DNA of 64,000 bases from Palsa-504 sp963744575 (GCA_963744575.1 CAVUUF010000025.1:62001-126000), one strand, 5' to 3'; positions 54,556-63,643 are shown, numbered from the stretch's first letter. Numbers and translations: made by a program. Notes: generated from the sequence alone by a model not told the origin.

Positions 54556-55608
54556 ATGAAGGATGACGGGGAACTTGCCGCGCCGCTGTCTCCCGAGATG
54601 ATCGCAGCCCTGACCGCCTTCGAGCGTCACCTCCGGTCCGAGCGCTCGCTGTCGGCGCACACCGTCCGCGCTTACATCGGGGATGTGCGGTCTCTGCTCG
54701 AGCACGCCCATCTCCAGGGCGTCGACGCCCCGGACGGCCTGGGCGTGAGCGAGTTGCGCGGCTGGCTGGCGATCCAGCACGAGTCGGGGGCGGCCCGGGC
54801 CACCCTGGCCCGGCGCGGGGCGGCGGCCAGGGCGTTCACCGCCTTCGCGTACCGTCGCGGCTGGCTAGCTACCGACCCGGGGCCACGGCTCGGGACGCTG
54901 AAGACCCGTCGGGCCCTGCCCCGTGTGCTGCGCCAGGACGAAATGGCAGCCGTGCTGGCCGGACTGGACCGGGCCAGCCGCCAGGCCGAGGCCGCCACCG
55001 AGGCGCCCGGCGAGGCCGCCACCAGGGCGGCCTGCGGGACAGCCGCCAGGTCGGGCAGCGGCGCGGAAGACAGAATCGACGTGCCGGCGCGCACCGAAGC
55101 CGCGGTAGTCCTGCGCGACTCCGCCGTCCTCGAACTGTTCTACGCGACCGGGATACGGGTCAGCGAGCTGTGCGGGCTGGACGCGAGTCACCTCGACCAC
55201 GGCCGCCGCACTGTTCGAGTCAGGGGAAAGGGCGACAAGGAACGCACCGTGCCGGTTGGCGTGCCCGCGCTCCGTGCGGTGAACCGCTGGCTGGCCGCGG
55301 GTCGTCCGGTGCTCGCCACCGCGTTCAGCGGGCCGGCATTGTTCCTCGGGGTCCGCGGCGGGCGCCTGGACCCGCGCGCCGCCCGCCGGATTGTGCACGC
55401 CCGCCTGCGTGAGGCGGGAACGGGCCGGGACACCGGTCCGCACGGAATCCGTCACAGCGCGGCGACCCACCTGCTTGAGGGTGGCGCCGACCTGCGCAGT
55501 GTCCAGGAGATCCTCGGCCACTCCTCGCCCGCGACCACCCAGATCTACACGCATGTCTCGATCGAGCGCCTCAAGTCCAGCTACCGCCAGGCCCATCCCC
55601 GCGCCTAG
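54556..55608 (+). CDS. xerC: Tyrosine recombinase, XerC-like
   Basis: A 350-residue site-specific recombinase. The SAM-like core-binding domain (FERHLRSERSLSAHTVRAYIGDV) is followed by the catalytic domain with Arg in ATGIRVSELCGL, Lys in RGKGDKERTVPVG, HGIRHSAATHLLEGGADL, LGHSSPATTQIYTHV (His and nucleophile Tyr). All catalytic residues are present. An Ala/Arg-rich insertion of about 45 residues (around 54985-55105) precedes the catalytic Arg. ATG at 54556 is chosen over an upstream reading without family similarity. XerC resolves chromosome dimers with XerD. Confidence 0.92.
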   Translation: MKDDGELAAPLSPEMIAALTAFERHLRSERSLSAHTVRAYIGDVRSLLEHAHLQGVDAPDGLGVSELRGWLAIQHESGAARATLARRGAAARAFTAFAYRRGWLATDPGPRLGTLKTRRALPRVLRQDEMAAVLAGLDRASRQAEAATEAPGEAATRAACGTAARSGSGAEDRIDVPARTEAAVVLRDSAVLELFYATGIRVSELCGLDASHLDHGRRTVRVRGKGDKERTVPVGVPALRAVNRWLAAGRPVLATAFSGPALFLGVRGGRLDPRAARRIVHARLREAGTGRDTGPHGIRHSAATHLLEGGADLRSVQEILGHSSPATTQIYTHVSIERLKSSYRQAHPRA

Positions 55609-55921
55609 GCCCCTGTGGGGACGCCTACCGTCACAATGGCGTTTCTACCGACCTCAGCTGTCCCACTTACCCCTACGCCTCGTCGAGCCGGGTCCGCACC
55701 TGGCCGAACCATAACCATGGCCCGTTACCCGAGCATTTGGGGTCGGCGGCCTGGCTACGGTCGGCCCGTCCCGTGCACCCACCCTTCCGCTTCACTCGCT
55801 CTGTTGGTCTCACCTGCCCTATCCGCCTCACTCGCCTCGCCCGCCTCCTTCCGCGGGACCGGATCCGGGCCGGAGCCCACCTGGCAAACGACATGGATGT
55901 GGCAGCGATGCTGCCAGGACA
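55609..55921. other. Spacer between xerC and the insertion sequence
   Basis: About 310 bases with no supported gene; a long open frame running into the transposase is fortuitous. Its right end contains CGATGCTG-CCAGGA-CAGCATCG (55907-55928), a perfect 8-bp inverted repeat at the edge of the element. Confidence 0.6.
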
Positions 55922-55933
55922 GCATCGTGCAAT

Positions 55934-55952
55934 GGGTGTGTTTCCTCTGGAG
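55934..55952 (+). repeat. Left terminal inverted repeat of the insertion sequence
   Basis: GGGTGTGTTTCCTCTGGAG; pairs with 57127-57145 with two mismatches. Confidence 0.8.
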
Positions 55953-55968
55953 CTCCTTCTTTTATGTC

Positions 55969-57120
55969 GTGGTAGCGCATCCGGCGGATGCCCAGCTGAA
56001 CCTGCCGCCGGAGAAGCACTCGCACGGGCTGTCCCGGCTGGTCGCGGCGGCGGCGCCGCGCGAGTCGCTGGCGGCCGCGTGCGCGCAGGTCACCGCGGCG
56101 ACCGGGTGCGCGCTGGGCACCCGGCAGTGCCAGCAGCTGGCCCGGGCCGCCGCGGCTGACTTCGAGGAGTTCTACGCCGGCCGCCGGCCCCCGCCCGGCG
56201 GCGCGCCCGGCGACGTGCTGGTCATCTCCTGTGACGGCAAGGGCATCGCGGTGCGGCCCGGGCAGCTGCGCCCCCGCGCCGAACGGCTGGCCCGCAAGGC
56301 CGTCCCGAAGCAAGACGGGCGGATCTCCCGCGGCGAGGTCCGCACCCGCAGGCGGATGGCCGAGGTCGCCGCGGTGTTCGACCTGGCCCCCGTCCCCCGC
56401 ACCGCGCAGGACATCCTCGAGCCCGGCCCGCGCCCGCCCGGCCCCCGGGCCGCGCGCAAGTGGCTGACCGCCAGCATCACCGCCGATGCCGCCGACGTCG
56501 TGGCCGCCGCGTTCGCCGAGGCCAGCCGCCGCGACCCGGCACGGGAGCGGACCTGGATCGCGCTGGCCGACGGGAACAAGGACCAGATCAGGTGGATCCG
56601 CGCCCAGGCCGCCGCCCGGAACACCCAGGTCACCATCATCTGCGACTTCATCCACGTCACCGAATACCTCTGGGACGCCGCCCGGTGCTACTTCCCCGAA
56701 GCCAGCCCCGACGCCGGCCCCTGGGTCCGCGCCCGCGCCAAGGCCATCCTGGGCGGCCACGCCGCCGGCGTCGCCGCCGCCCTCCACGCGGATGCCATCA
56801 CCGCCGGCCTCAGCAAGGCCAAACGCAAAACCATCGGGAAAACCGCCCGCTACCTCCAGGCCAAGGCCCCCTACCTGGACTACCCCACCGCCCTGGCCGC
56901 CGGGTGGCCCATCTCCACCGGCGTCATCGAAGGCGCCTGCCGCTACCTCGTCAAAGACCGCATGGACATCACCGGCGCCCGCTGGGGTACCGACACCGCC
57001 GAAGCCATCCTCAAACTCCGCGCCCTGCACGCCAACGGCGACTTCGACCAATACTGGGCCTATCACCTCCACCGCGAACACCACCGCAACCACACCGCCA
57101 GCTACACCCTCGCCGCCTGA
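55969..57120 (+). CDS. ISKra4-type transposase, probably N-terminally truncated
   Basis: About 383 residues from GTG at 55969. LVISCDGKGIAVRPGQLRP, RRRMAEVAAVFDLAPVPR, WIALADGNKDQIRWI, IICDFIHVTEYLWDAA, YLDYPTALAAGWPISTGVIEGACRYLVKDRMDITGARW and LKLRALHANGDFDQYWAYHL are typical of ISKra4-family transposases, including the catalytic Asp/Asp/Glu positions. The recognisable N-terminus begins in the middle of a domain (HPADAQLNLPPEKHSHGLSRL) and only 17 bases separate the left inverted repeat from the start, so the first part of the gene seems to be missing. The true start is therefore unclear. Confidence 0.85.
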   Translation: MVAHPADAQLNLPPEKHSHGLSRLVAAAAPRESLAAACAQVTAATGCALGTRQCQQLARAAAADFEEFYAGRRPPPGGAPGDVLVISCDGKGIAVRPGQLRPRAERLARKAVPKQDGRISRGEVRTRRRMAEVAAVFDLAPVPRTAQDILEPGPRPPGPRAARKWLTASITADAADVVAAAFAEASRRDPARERTWIALADGNKDQIRWIRAQAAARNTQVTIICDFIHVTEYLWDAARCYFPEASPDAGPWVRARAKAILGGHAAGVAAALHADAITAGLSKAKRKTIGKTARYLQAKAPYLDYPTALAAGWPISTGVIEGACRYLVKDRMDITGARWGTDTAEAILKLRALHANGDFDQYWAYHLHREHHRNHTASYTLAA

Positions 57121-57126
57121 CCCTCA

Positions 57127-57145
57127 CTCCAGAGGAAATGCACCC
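57127..57145 (-). repeat. Right terminal inverted repeat of the insertion sequence
   Basis: The minus strand reads GGGTGCATTTCCTCTGGAG; 17 of 19 positions match the left end. It is followed outwards by CCACATCGATGCTG, the word shared with the 7.6-kb repeat cluster. Confidence 0.8.
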
Positions 57146-57353
57146 CTGCCACATCGATGCTGTTCGGGCAGGGCCTGCGGGCGTGCCGATGCGGACTGGA
57201 GGTGCGCGAGGGATGGGGGACGGCGGGACGTCAGAGGCGACGCTAAGGGGCCGCCGGGCCGTGTCATGATCATCTTTAGCCAAGGAGACCGCAGGTTATT
57301 AGCTTGCGGGCTTGCTGGCTGCTCGCCTCGGCCCGCTCCCGCGTCCGATCACG

Positions 57354-57396
57354 TCGTGGACCGTAACCTGCGGAAAACGCAGGTTACGGTCCACGA
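57354..57396. repeat. Perfect 19-bp inverted repeat with 5-base loop
   Basis: TCGTGGACCGTAACCTGCG (57354-57372) pairs exactly with CGCAGGTTACGGTCCACGA (57378-57396) around the loop GAAAA. There is no U-tract after it. It could be a transcription terminator, a recombination site or the stem of a small mobile repeat. Confidence 0.9.
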
Positions 57397-57709
57397 TGAC
57401 CCGGGCTGTGAAACAGGGACGGGTGATGTGCGCATCCCTGTCCCCGGGAACCCTGGGGTGCCCGAACTACATCGCCGTGCACAGTGTTTTGGTCCCTCGA
57501 TGACTGGATCGTGCGAGCGGTCGTGCACACCGGCACCTCCAGTAGCTTGGGTGCGGCGAGCCGAGGTCCGCACCGGGTAGCCTGAGTAGACCGGACCCGA
57601 GCCGCCGACCGCCCCGGTAGCGCAGGCCACAGGGCCCCGGCGTCGACAGCCGCTCTAACCCACGCCGCCGCCGCGACGCCCGGATCCCGGAACCGCGGCC
57701 CCTGCGCAA

Positions 57710-57790
57710 AGGCGCCGTCCGGCCCGCCGCCCAACGCGAAGGCGCCGCCCAGCCCGCGGTCCGGGGGGGCGCAAAGGCGCCGCCCGACCC
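57710..57790. repeat. Short interspersed GCGAAGGCGCCG repeats
   Basis: GCGCAAAGGCGCCG, GCGAAGGCGCCG and GCGCAAAGGCGCCG occur at about 57704, 57740 and 57770, separated by CCGxCCxGCCCG spacers. Confidence 0.6.
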
Positions 57791-58055
57791 AGGGAATGCG
57801 CGCCAGCCCGCGAACGTCCAGTATCCTTGGTGATGGTCGCCAAAGCCGCGCCATGATGGTGCGTGCCCAGCGGCCAAAATCGCGTGCCCGCTTGCTCTCC
57901 GGGACGAGGGAACACAAGCATCTCGGCGGGACGCGCCGCTCGGTCCGTCGGCCGCCAGGCCGACCGCAGGCGCGTTGTGTCACGGGCACCAGGAACCAAC
58001 CGGGCAGCGCCGTGTCCACGAACAGCACGGCGCACGAAAGAAGGGGACCGTGCCA

Positions 58056-59177
58056 ATGGCTCAGGTCGTCACCATGAAGCAGCTCCTGGAGAGCGGTGTT
58101 CATTTCGGTCACCAGACCAGGCGCTGGAACCCGAAGATGAAGCGCTACATCTTCACTGAGCGCAACGGCATCTACATCATCGACCTGCAGCAGTCGCTGG
58201 ATTACATCGACCGTGCGTATGAGTTCATCAAGGAGACCGTCGCGCACGGCGGGACCATCCTGTATGTCGGCACCAAGAAGCAGGCGCAGGAGGCCATCGC
58301 CGAACAGGCTCGCCGGGTCGGGATGCCGTTCGTGAACCAGCGGTGGCTAGGTGGCATGCTGACCAACTTCTCCACGGTGTACAAGCGGCTGCAGCGGCTC
58401 AAGGAGCTCGAGGAGATCGACTTTAACGACGTGGCCTCCTCCGGCATGACCAAGAAGGAGCTCCTGCAGCTGCGCCGCGAGCACGACAAGCTCGACCGGA
58501 CGCTGGGCGGGATCAGGGACATGGCCCGGGTGCCGAGCGCGATCTGGGTGGTCGACACCAAGAAGGAGCACATCGCCGTCAATGAGGCCCGCAAGCTGGG
58601 CATCCCGGTGGTCGCGATCCTCGACACCAACTGCGACCCGGACGAGGTCAACTACCCGATCCCGGGCAACGACGACGCGATACGCAGCGTCGCTCTGCTC
58701 ACCCGGGTGGTAGCCGATGCCGTCGCCGAGGGCTTGATCGCCCGGGCGGGTGCGGCCACCGGCGACGAGAAGCCCGCCGCCAACCAGCTCGGCACCGAGG
58801 AGCCCCTGGCCGAATGGGAGCGCGAGCTGCTCGAGGGCTCGGCCAGGGGCAGCGCGCCCGCCCCAGCCGCGGGCAACGCGCCCGCCCCGGCCGCAGGCAA
58901 CACGGCCGCCCCGGCCGAGGACAGCGTGGCCGCCTCAGCCGCAGCTGCCCCGGCAGCGGACGGCGCTGTCCCATCCACCGCCGGTACCGCGGCACCGTCC
59001 GCCACGGTCACGCCGCCTGACACGCCGATCGTGGCGGCCGCCGAGGCCGAAGGGGCTGCCGACCGGGAGATCAACGCTGAGTCGGCGCCGACCAGTGAGG
59101 CCGCCGCGGCCATCGACGAGGCCGACGACCTGGCGGGCCTCGCCGAGGCCGCCGAAGAGGCCGAAAAGACTGAGTGA
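58056..59177 (+). CDS. rpsB: Small ribosomal subunit protein uS2 with long C-terminal extension
   Basis: A 373-residue S2. VTMKQLLESGVHFGHQTRRWNPKM, RWLGGMLTNFSTV and IPVVAILDTNCDPDEVNYPIPGNDDAIRS are signatures. Residues from about 265 onward are an Ala/Pro/Glu-rich tail with repeated APAAGN units, far beyond the usual 250-300. ATG at 58056 follows AAGGGG. tsf follows 11 bases later, the universal rpsB-tsf pair. Confidence 0.96.
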   Translation: MAQVVTMKQLLESGVHFGHQTRRWNPKMKRYIFTERNGIYIIDLQQSLDYIDRAYEFIKETVAHGGTILYVGTKKQAQEAIAEQARRVGMPFVNQRWLGGMLTNFSTVYKRLQRLKELEEIDFNDVASSGMTKKELLQLRREHDKLDRTLGGIRDMARVPSAIWVVDTKKEHIAVNEARKLGIPVVAILDTNCDPDEVNYPIPGNDDAIRSVALLTRVVADAVAEGLIARAGAATGDEKPAANQLGTEEPLAEWERELLEGSARGSAPAPAAGNAPAPAAGNTAAPAEDSVAASAAAAPAADGAVPSTAGTAAPSATVTPPDTPIVAAAEAEGAADREINAESAPTSEAAAAIDEADDLAGLAEAAEEAEKTE

Positions 59178-59188
59178 GAGACGAGGAC

Positions 59189-60025
59189 ATGGCGAATTTC
59201 ACCGCCGCTGACGTGAAGCGGCTGCGCCAGCAGACTGGTGCCGGCATGATGGACTGCAAGAACGCGCTGGCCGAGGCCGATGGCGATCTGGAGGCCGCGA
59301 TCGAGCTGCTCCGGCTCAAGGGCGCCAAGGACGTGAACAAGCGGGCCACTCGCACCGCGGCCAACGGGCTGGTCGCGGCCGAACTCGACGGGACCCAGGT
59401 CGGCGTGCTCGTCGAGCTGAACTGCGAGACCGACTTCGTGGCCAAGACCGACCTGTTCCAGCAGGTGGCAGCCGAGATCGCCAAGGCGGCGATCAAGGCC
59501 AAGGTCGCCGACCGGCTGACGCTGCTGACCACCGAGGCCCGGCCGGGCGTCACCGTCGAGCAGCTGATCGACGAGGCGAGCGCCAGCCTGAAGGAGAAGC
59601 TCGAGCTCGGCCGGTTCGCCCGCTTCGAGGGCGGTTACGTAGCCAGCTACCTGCATCGCAGCGACGCGGCGCTGCCGCCGACCCTCGGCGTGCTGGTCCA
59701 GCTCGACCAGGACAACGGCGAGGTGGCCAGGGACCTCGCCCAGCAGGTCGCCGCGATGCGGCCGCTGTACGCGACCCGCGAGGATGTCCCCGCCGACGTG
59801 GTGGAGAAGGAGCGCCGGATCGCGGAGCAGATCACCCGCGACGAGGGCAAGCCCGAGCAGGCCGTCCCGAAGATCGTGGAGGGCAGGCTGAACGCCTACT
59901 TCAAGGACGTCGTACTGGTCGAGCAGGCGTTCGTGAAGGACCAGAAGACCACGATCAAGCAGGTCCTGGCACAGAATGGCGTAGAGGTCACCGGCTTCGC
60001 CAGGTTCCAGGTCGGCCAGGCCTGA
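59189..60025 (+). CDS. tsf: Elongation factor Ts
   Basis: A 278-residue guanine-nucleotide exchange factor for EF-Tu. The N-terminal UBA-like domain has VKRLRQQTGAGMMDCKNAL; the exchange motif LNCETDFVAKTDLF follows. ATG at 59189. A short repetitive spacer (CCACCAGGCTCGGCC twice, 60028-60085) separates it from pyrH. Confidence 0.97.
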   Translation: MANFTAADVKRLRQQTGAGMMDCKNALAEADGDLEAAIELLRLKGAKDVNKRATRTAANGLVAAELDGTQVGVLVELNCETDFVAKTDLFQQVAAEIAKAAIKAKVADRLTLLTTEARPGVTVEQLIDEASASLKEKLELGRFARFEGGYVASYLHRSDAALPPTLGVLVQLDQDNGEVARDLAQQVAAMRPLYATREDVPADVVEKERRIAEQITRDEGKPEQAVPKIVEGRLNAYFKDVVLVEQAFVKDQKTTIKQVLAQNGVEVTGFARFQVGQA

Positions 60026-60123
60026 GGCCACCAGGCTCGGCCAGGCTCGCAGGCCAAAGGCCACCAGGCTCGGCCGGGTCTCAGGCCATTAGACCAGCAG
60101 AAAGACCCGGGAGAAAGGGCTTG

Positions 60124-60966
60124 ATGCCGGAATCCGGATCCGCGGGAGTGCCTCATCCGAGCTGGCGTCGGGTGGTGCTGAAGTTGTCCGGCGGGCTGTT
60201 CGCGGGCACCGAGCCCCTGGGCATCTCGCCGGACGTGGTGGCCCACCTGGCGGCGGAGATCATCGCCGCGGTGAAGGACGGCGTCCAGGTCGCCGCCGTG
60301 GTGGGCGGCGGCAACATGTTCCGCGGCGCGGCCCTGGCCGAACGGGGTATCGACCGGGCCCGCGCCGACTACATGGGCATGCTCAGCACGGTCATCAACT
60401 GCCTGGCCCTGCAGGACGTGCTGGAGAAGCGCGGCGTCGAGACCCGGGTGCAGACCGCCATCACCATGCGCCAGGTAGCCGAGCCGTACATCCCGCGCCG
60501 GGCGGTCAGGCACCTGGAGAAGGGCCGGGTGGTGATCTTCGGGGCCGGGCTGGGCGCCCCGTTCTTCTCGACGGACACCGCCGCGGCGCAGCGGGCTCTG
60601 GAGATCGGCGCCAACGCGGTCCTCAAGGGCACCAAGGTCGACGGAGTCTACGACTCGGACCCGCACAAGAACCCCGATGCGGTCCGCTTCAGCCGGCTGG
60701 ACTACGGCGAGTACCTCAGCCGTGCGCTTAAGGTGATGGATACCACGGCGGTCAGCCTGTGCATGGACAACGGGCTGCCGATCGTGGTGTTCGCCCTGAT
60801 GGGGGAGGGGAACGTGGTCCGGGCCATCCGCGGCGAGGAGGTCGGCACGCTGATCTGCCGCCTGGAGGACGGGCTGAAAAAGGACCCAGGGGACGGGCTG
60901 GAAGACGGCCCAGAGGACGATCTCGAGGGCCTAGACGACGAATACCGCGGGGATCATGCCGACTAA
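60124..60966 (+). CDS. pyrH: UMP kinase
   Basis: A 280-residue hexameric kinase of pyrimidine synthesis. VLKLSGGLFAG is the P-loop-like start, followed by VVGGGNMFRG, ADYMGMLSTVINCLALQD, GAGLGAPFFSTDTAAAQRA and KGTKVDGVYDSDP. The last 30 residues form an acidic repeat (DGLEDGPEDDLEGLDDE) not needed for the fold. ATG at 60124 follows GGGAGAAAGGG. frr is 54 bases downstream. Confidence 0.96.
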   Translation: MPESGSAGVPHPSWRRVVLKLSGGLFAGTEPLGISPDVVAHLAAEIIAAVKDGVQVAAVVGGGNMFRGAALAERGIDRARADYMGMLSTVINCLALQDVLEKRGVETRVQTAITMRQVAEPYIPRRAVRHLEKGRVVIFGAGLGAPFFSTDTAAAQRALEIGANAVLKGTKVDGVYDSDPHKNPDAVRFSRLDYGEYLSRALKVMDTTAVSLCMDNGLPIVVFALMGEGNVVRAIRGEEVGTLICRLEDGLKKDPGDGLEDGPEDDLEGLDDEYRGDHAD

Positions 60967-61020
60967 GACCGGCGGACCGCTAAGCTCGCATAGGCATGGC
61001 GAGCACTACGGAGCCGAACA

Positions 61021-61578
61021 ATGATCGATGACACGCTCCTCGAAGCCGAGGAGAAGATGGACAAGGCGGTTTCTGTCGCCAAGGAAGAGTTCAGCGTCAT
61101 CCGCACCGGTCGGGCCCACCCGGGCATGTTCAGCAAGATCACGGTCGAGTACTACGGCACGCAGACCCCGGTGAACCAGCTGGCCTCGTTCCACGTGCCG
61201 GAGCCGAGGATGGTGGTCATCCAGCCGTTCGACAAGAACTCGCTGGCCGCCATCGAGCGGGCCATCAGGAACAGCGACCTGAGCGTGAACCCGGCGAACG
61301 ACGGCACCATCATCAGGATCGTCCTGCCCGAGCTGACCGAGGAGCGCCGGCGCGAGTACATCAAGACCGCCCGGCACAAGGCCGAGGACGGCCGCGTCGC
61401 GATCAGGAACATCAGGCGCCACGCCAAGGACACCCTGACCAGGATGATCAGGAGCGGGGAAGCGGGCGAGGACGAGGTGCGCCGGGCCGAACGTGAGCTC
61501 GGCGACCTCACCCACACCTACGAGGCGCAGGTGGACGAGCTGCTCAAGCACAAGGAAGCCGAGCTCCTCGAGGTCTAG
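61021..61578 (+). CDS. frr: Ribosome recycling factor
   Basis: A 185-residue RRF of normal length. DDTLLEAEEKMDKAVSVAKEEF and the VIRTGRAHPGMFSKITVEYYG region are conserved, as are the long helices to LLKHKEAELLEV. It splits post-termination ribosomes with EF-G. The cdsA gene starts directly after its stop codon. Confidence 0.97.
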   Translation: MIDDTLLEAEEKMDKAVSVAKEEFSVIRTGRAHPGMFSKITVEYYGTQTPVNQLASFHVPEPRMVVIQPFDKNSLAAIERAIRNSDLSVNPANDGTIIRIVLPELTEERRREYIKTARHKAEDGRVAIRNIRRHAKDTLTRMIRSGEAGEDEVRRAERELGDLTHTYEAQVDELLKHKEAELLEV

Positions 61579-62517
61579 TTGGGCACCGAGCCAGCCGGAC
61601 CGCACCAGAACGCCAGCGAGGCCCCGGAGGCCAGCGAGGCCCCGGAGGCCAGCGAGGCCCCGGAGGCCAGCCAGGCCAGCGAGGCCCCGGGCAAGCCCTC
61701 GCGGACCGGGCGCAACCTGCCCGTCGCCCTCGGCGTGGGCGCGGTCCTCGGCGGCTTGGTGCTGCTCACCCTGCTCACCCTCAAGGCCACGTTCCTGCTG
61801 TACGTCGGGGCCGCCCTGTTCATCGCCCTCAGGGAACTGACCGCAGCCGCCGCCAAGCGCGACATCAAGATCCCGGTGATCCCGGTGACGGCCGGCGGGG
61901 CCGCGATGCTGACCTGCATGTACTGGATCGGGCCGCAGGCCGCGCTGGCCGCGCTCGCGCTGACCGTGGTCGCCATCTTCGCCTGGCGGCTGCCGGACGG
62001 CCCCGGCGGCTACCTGAGGGACGTGACGGGCGGCGTGTTCGCCGCGGTCTACCTGCCGTTCCCGGGCACGTTCGTGGCGGCCATGCTGGTTCCCGCCGAC
62101 GGCCCGCGGCGCGTGCTCACCTTCGTCATCCTCACCATCAGCAGCGACATCGGCGGCTACTTCGCCGGGATCACGCTCGGCCGCGGCGGCCGCCACCCGA
62201 TGGCCCCGGTGATCAGTCCGAAGAAGACCTGGGAGGGCTTCGCCGGCTCGGCCGCCGCCTGCCTGGTCGCGGGCTGGCTCTGCGTCACGCTGATGCTGCA
62301 CGGCCACGCCTGGCAGGGACTGCTCACCGGGGCGGCCGCCGTGCTCGCGGCCACCCTCGGCGACCTGACCGAATCCATGATCAAGCGGGACCTGGAGATC
62401 AAGGACATGGGCACGCTGCTGCCCGGCCACGGCGGGCTGCTCGACCGGCTCGACTCGCTCCTGGTCGTGGCCCCCGTGGTGTGGCTCCTGCTCTACGTTT
62501 TCATCCCTGTCCGCTAG
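61579..62517 (+). CDS. cdsA: Phosphatidate cytidylyltransferase
   Basis: A 312-residue membrane enzyme that makes CDP-diacylglycerol. TTG at 61579 directly abuts the frr stop. The N-terminal 40 residues are EAPEAS repeats (18-bp unit at 61618, 61636 and 61654), then about eight transmembrane segments. The family signature SPKKTWEGFAGS and GDLTESMIKRDLEIKDMGTLLPGHGGLLDRLDSLL are complete. Confidence 0.96.
   Translation: MGTEPAGPHQNASEAPEASEAPEASEAPEASQASEAPGKPSRTGRNLPVALGVGAVLGGLVLLTLLTLKATFLLYVGAALFIALRELTAAAAKRDIKIPVIPVTAGGAAMLTCMYWIGPQAALAALALTVVAIFAWRLPDGPGGYLRDVTGGVFAAVYLPFPGTFVAAMLVPADGPRRVLTFVILTISSDIGGYFAGITLGRGGRHPMAPVISPKKTWEGFAGSAAACLVAGWLCVTLMLHGHAWQGLLTGAAAVLAATLGDLTESMIKRDLEIKDMGTLLPGHGGLLDRLDSLLVVAPVVWLLLYVFIPVR
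61618..61690. repeat. 18-bp in-frame tandem repeat at the start of cdsA
   Basis: GAGGCCCCGGAGGCCAGC recurs at 61618, 61636 and 61654, followed by a shortened fourth copy. It encodes EAPEAS. Confidence 0.9.
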
Positions 62518-62533
62518 CGGCCCAGTCCCCGCG

Positions 62534-63643
62534 CTACGGCCCGACGATCCAGCTTCGCCCCTCCGCGGCGAGGCGGCCGACCAGCGTGGCTGATCCATGT
62601 TCCTTGGCTAGTTGCCGGTCCCGTTCGGAAATCGGGATAATCCACAGCCAGCGGACCGGGTCGCCGCCGAAGGCGAACCCGGACAGGTCCGGCGGCTCGG
62701 GCCCCCGCAGCGAGCCGGGGGAGTCCAGCAGCAGCACCGCGCCGAAGGACCCCTCGCCCAGCGGGAACGTGGCGGGCTCGTGATACCAGCGCACGCTGTG
62801 GCCCGGCCCGAACCAGGTCACCGCCCGCCACGGGTAGGTCGCGAGCCAGCCGAACACCCGGGCCGCCTGGGCGCCCGGCAGCGTGGTGGCCACGGCGAGC
62901 TCGATCCTGGCGTACCCGCTCGGGTCGTCGAGCACCTGCTCCACCCCGGGCATCCGCTGGCAGCTCATGCCGACCGTGGACAGGATCGTGTACCGGCGAT
63001 GCGGGCCCGGGGGCCGTTCGGTCACCCCGGTGAGCGGCTGCTGGCCCGCCGACGCGTCCCAGTAGTGCCCGCCCGGGCCGAGGCGCGGCTGCAGGTGGCC
63101 GAGCAGCGCCCGCTGGAACTGCGCCAAGCCGCTGGCCGACTGCCGCCAGCGCCAGTAGGCCCGGGAGCGTTCCAGCCGGGGAGCAAGCCCTTCCATGGCC
63201 TCCTCCAGCGACCACCCGAATGGCGTCTGGCCGATCACGTCGCTGCTGTAGCCGGGCATGCCGCGGTCGGCGTCGGACCAGCCCGCGATGACCGCGAGCG
63301 GCCGCCCGTCTTCCAGGATCGCGACCCCGTCCCCTTCCTCGAACCACAGCGCCTCGAGCGCGTCGGCCCGCAGCGGCGCGCGGCCGCCCGGGTGCCTGGT
63401 CCGCGCGGCGGGCATCAGCGGCGCCCGCCCGGCATCCAGCCAGGCCTGATCGGTGGACCGGGGGGCGGCCCGGTGGTTGGCGATCCAGGTGGCCGATATC
63501 GCCGAGCTGCCGTTGTGCAGGTAGGCGGCCGTGGTCAGGCCGTCGTACTCGACCGTCACCCGGCGGCTCCCATAGGGGCTGAGGCTCTCGAGCAGGGTGA
63601 CCGGCGGGCGTGGCCCGGCGGGATCTGGGTGCGAGGTGCCCAT
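62534..63643 (-). CDS. Suppressor-of-fused (Sufu) domain protein
   Basis: A 369-residue soluble protein. The C-terminal half (VEQVLDDPSGYARIELAVATTLPG, WPWRAVTWF-type helix, FPLGEGSFGAVLLLDSPGSL, WLWIIPISERDRQLAKEHGSATL) matches the bacterial Sufu domain, common in actinobacteria and often linked with immunity to toxins; here no toxin gene is adjacent. The N-terminal half is a variable domain with VTVEYDGLTTAAYLHN and ALWFEEGDGVAILEDG. ATG at 63643. It is on the opposite strand between cdsA and rlmN. Confidence 0.85.
   Translation of the reverse strand: MGTSHPDPAGPRPPVTLLESLSPYGSRRVTVEYDGLTTAAYLHNGSSAISATWIANHRAAPRSTDQAWLDAGRAPLMPAARTRHPGGRAPLRADALEALWFEEGDGVAILEDGRPLAVIAGWSDADRGMPGYSSDVIGQTPFGWSLEEAMEGLAPRLERSRAYWRWRQSASGLAQFQRALLGHLQPRLGPGGHYWDASAGQQPLTGVTERPPGPHRRYTILSTVGMSCQRMPGVEQVLDDPSGYARIELAVATTLPGAQAARVFGWLATYPWRAVTWFGPGHSVRWYHEPATFPLGEGSFGAVLLLDSPGSLRGPEPPDLSGFAFGGDPVRWLWIIPISERDRQLAKEHGSATLVGRLAAEGRSWIVGP

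Larger units (their letters stand above)
55934..57145 (+). mobile_element. ISKra4-family-like insertion sequence
   Basis: A 1.2-kb element bounded by 19-bp inverted ends, GGGTGTGTTTCCTCTGGAG at 55934-55952 and its near-complement at 57127-57145 (17 of 19 match). Similarity continues outwards (ACAGCATCG on both sides), so the true ends may lie at about 55920 and 57162. It contains one transposase gene, apparently shortened at its 5' end. It sits between xerC and rpsB. No clear target duplication could be defined because the exact ends are uncertain. Confidence 0.8.
57146..58055. other. Spacer between the insertion sequence and rpsB
   Basis: About 900 bases without a supported gene; open frames on both strands here have no family signature. 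It contains a strong 19-bp inverted repeat (57354-57396) and a GCGAAGGCGCCG-type short repeat at 57710-57790. The rpsB promoter and leader must be in its right part. Confidence 0.6.

Noticed and set aside
55615..55936. In-frame extension of the transposase back to 55615
   Set aside because: It crosses the inverted terminal repeat of the element and has no transposase similarity.
57384..58247. A 287-codon minus-strand frame upstream of rpsB
   Set aside because: It runs into rpsB, has no recognisable domain and lacks a ribosome binding site.
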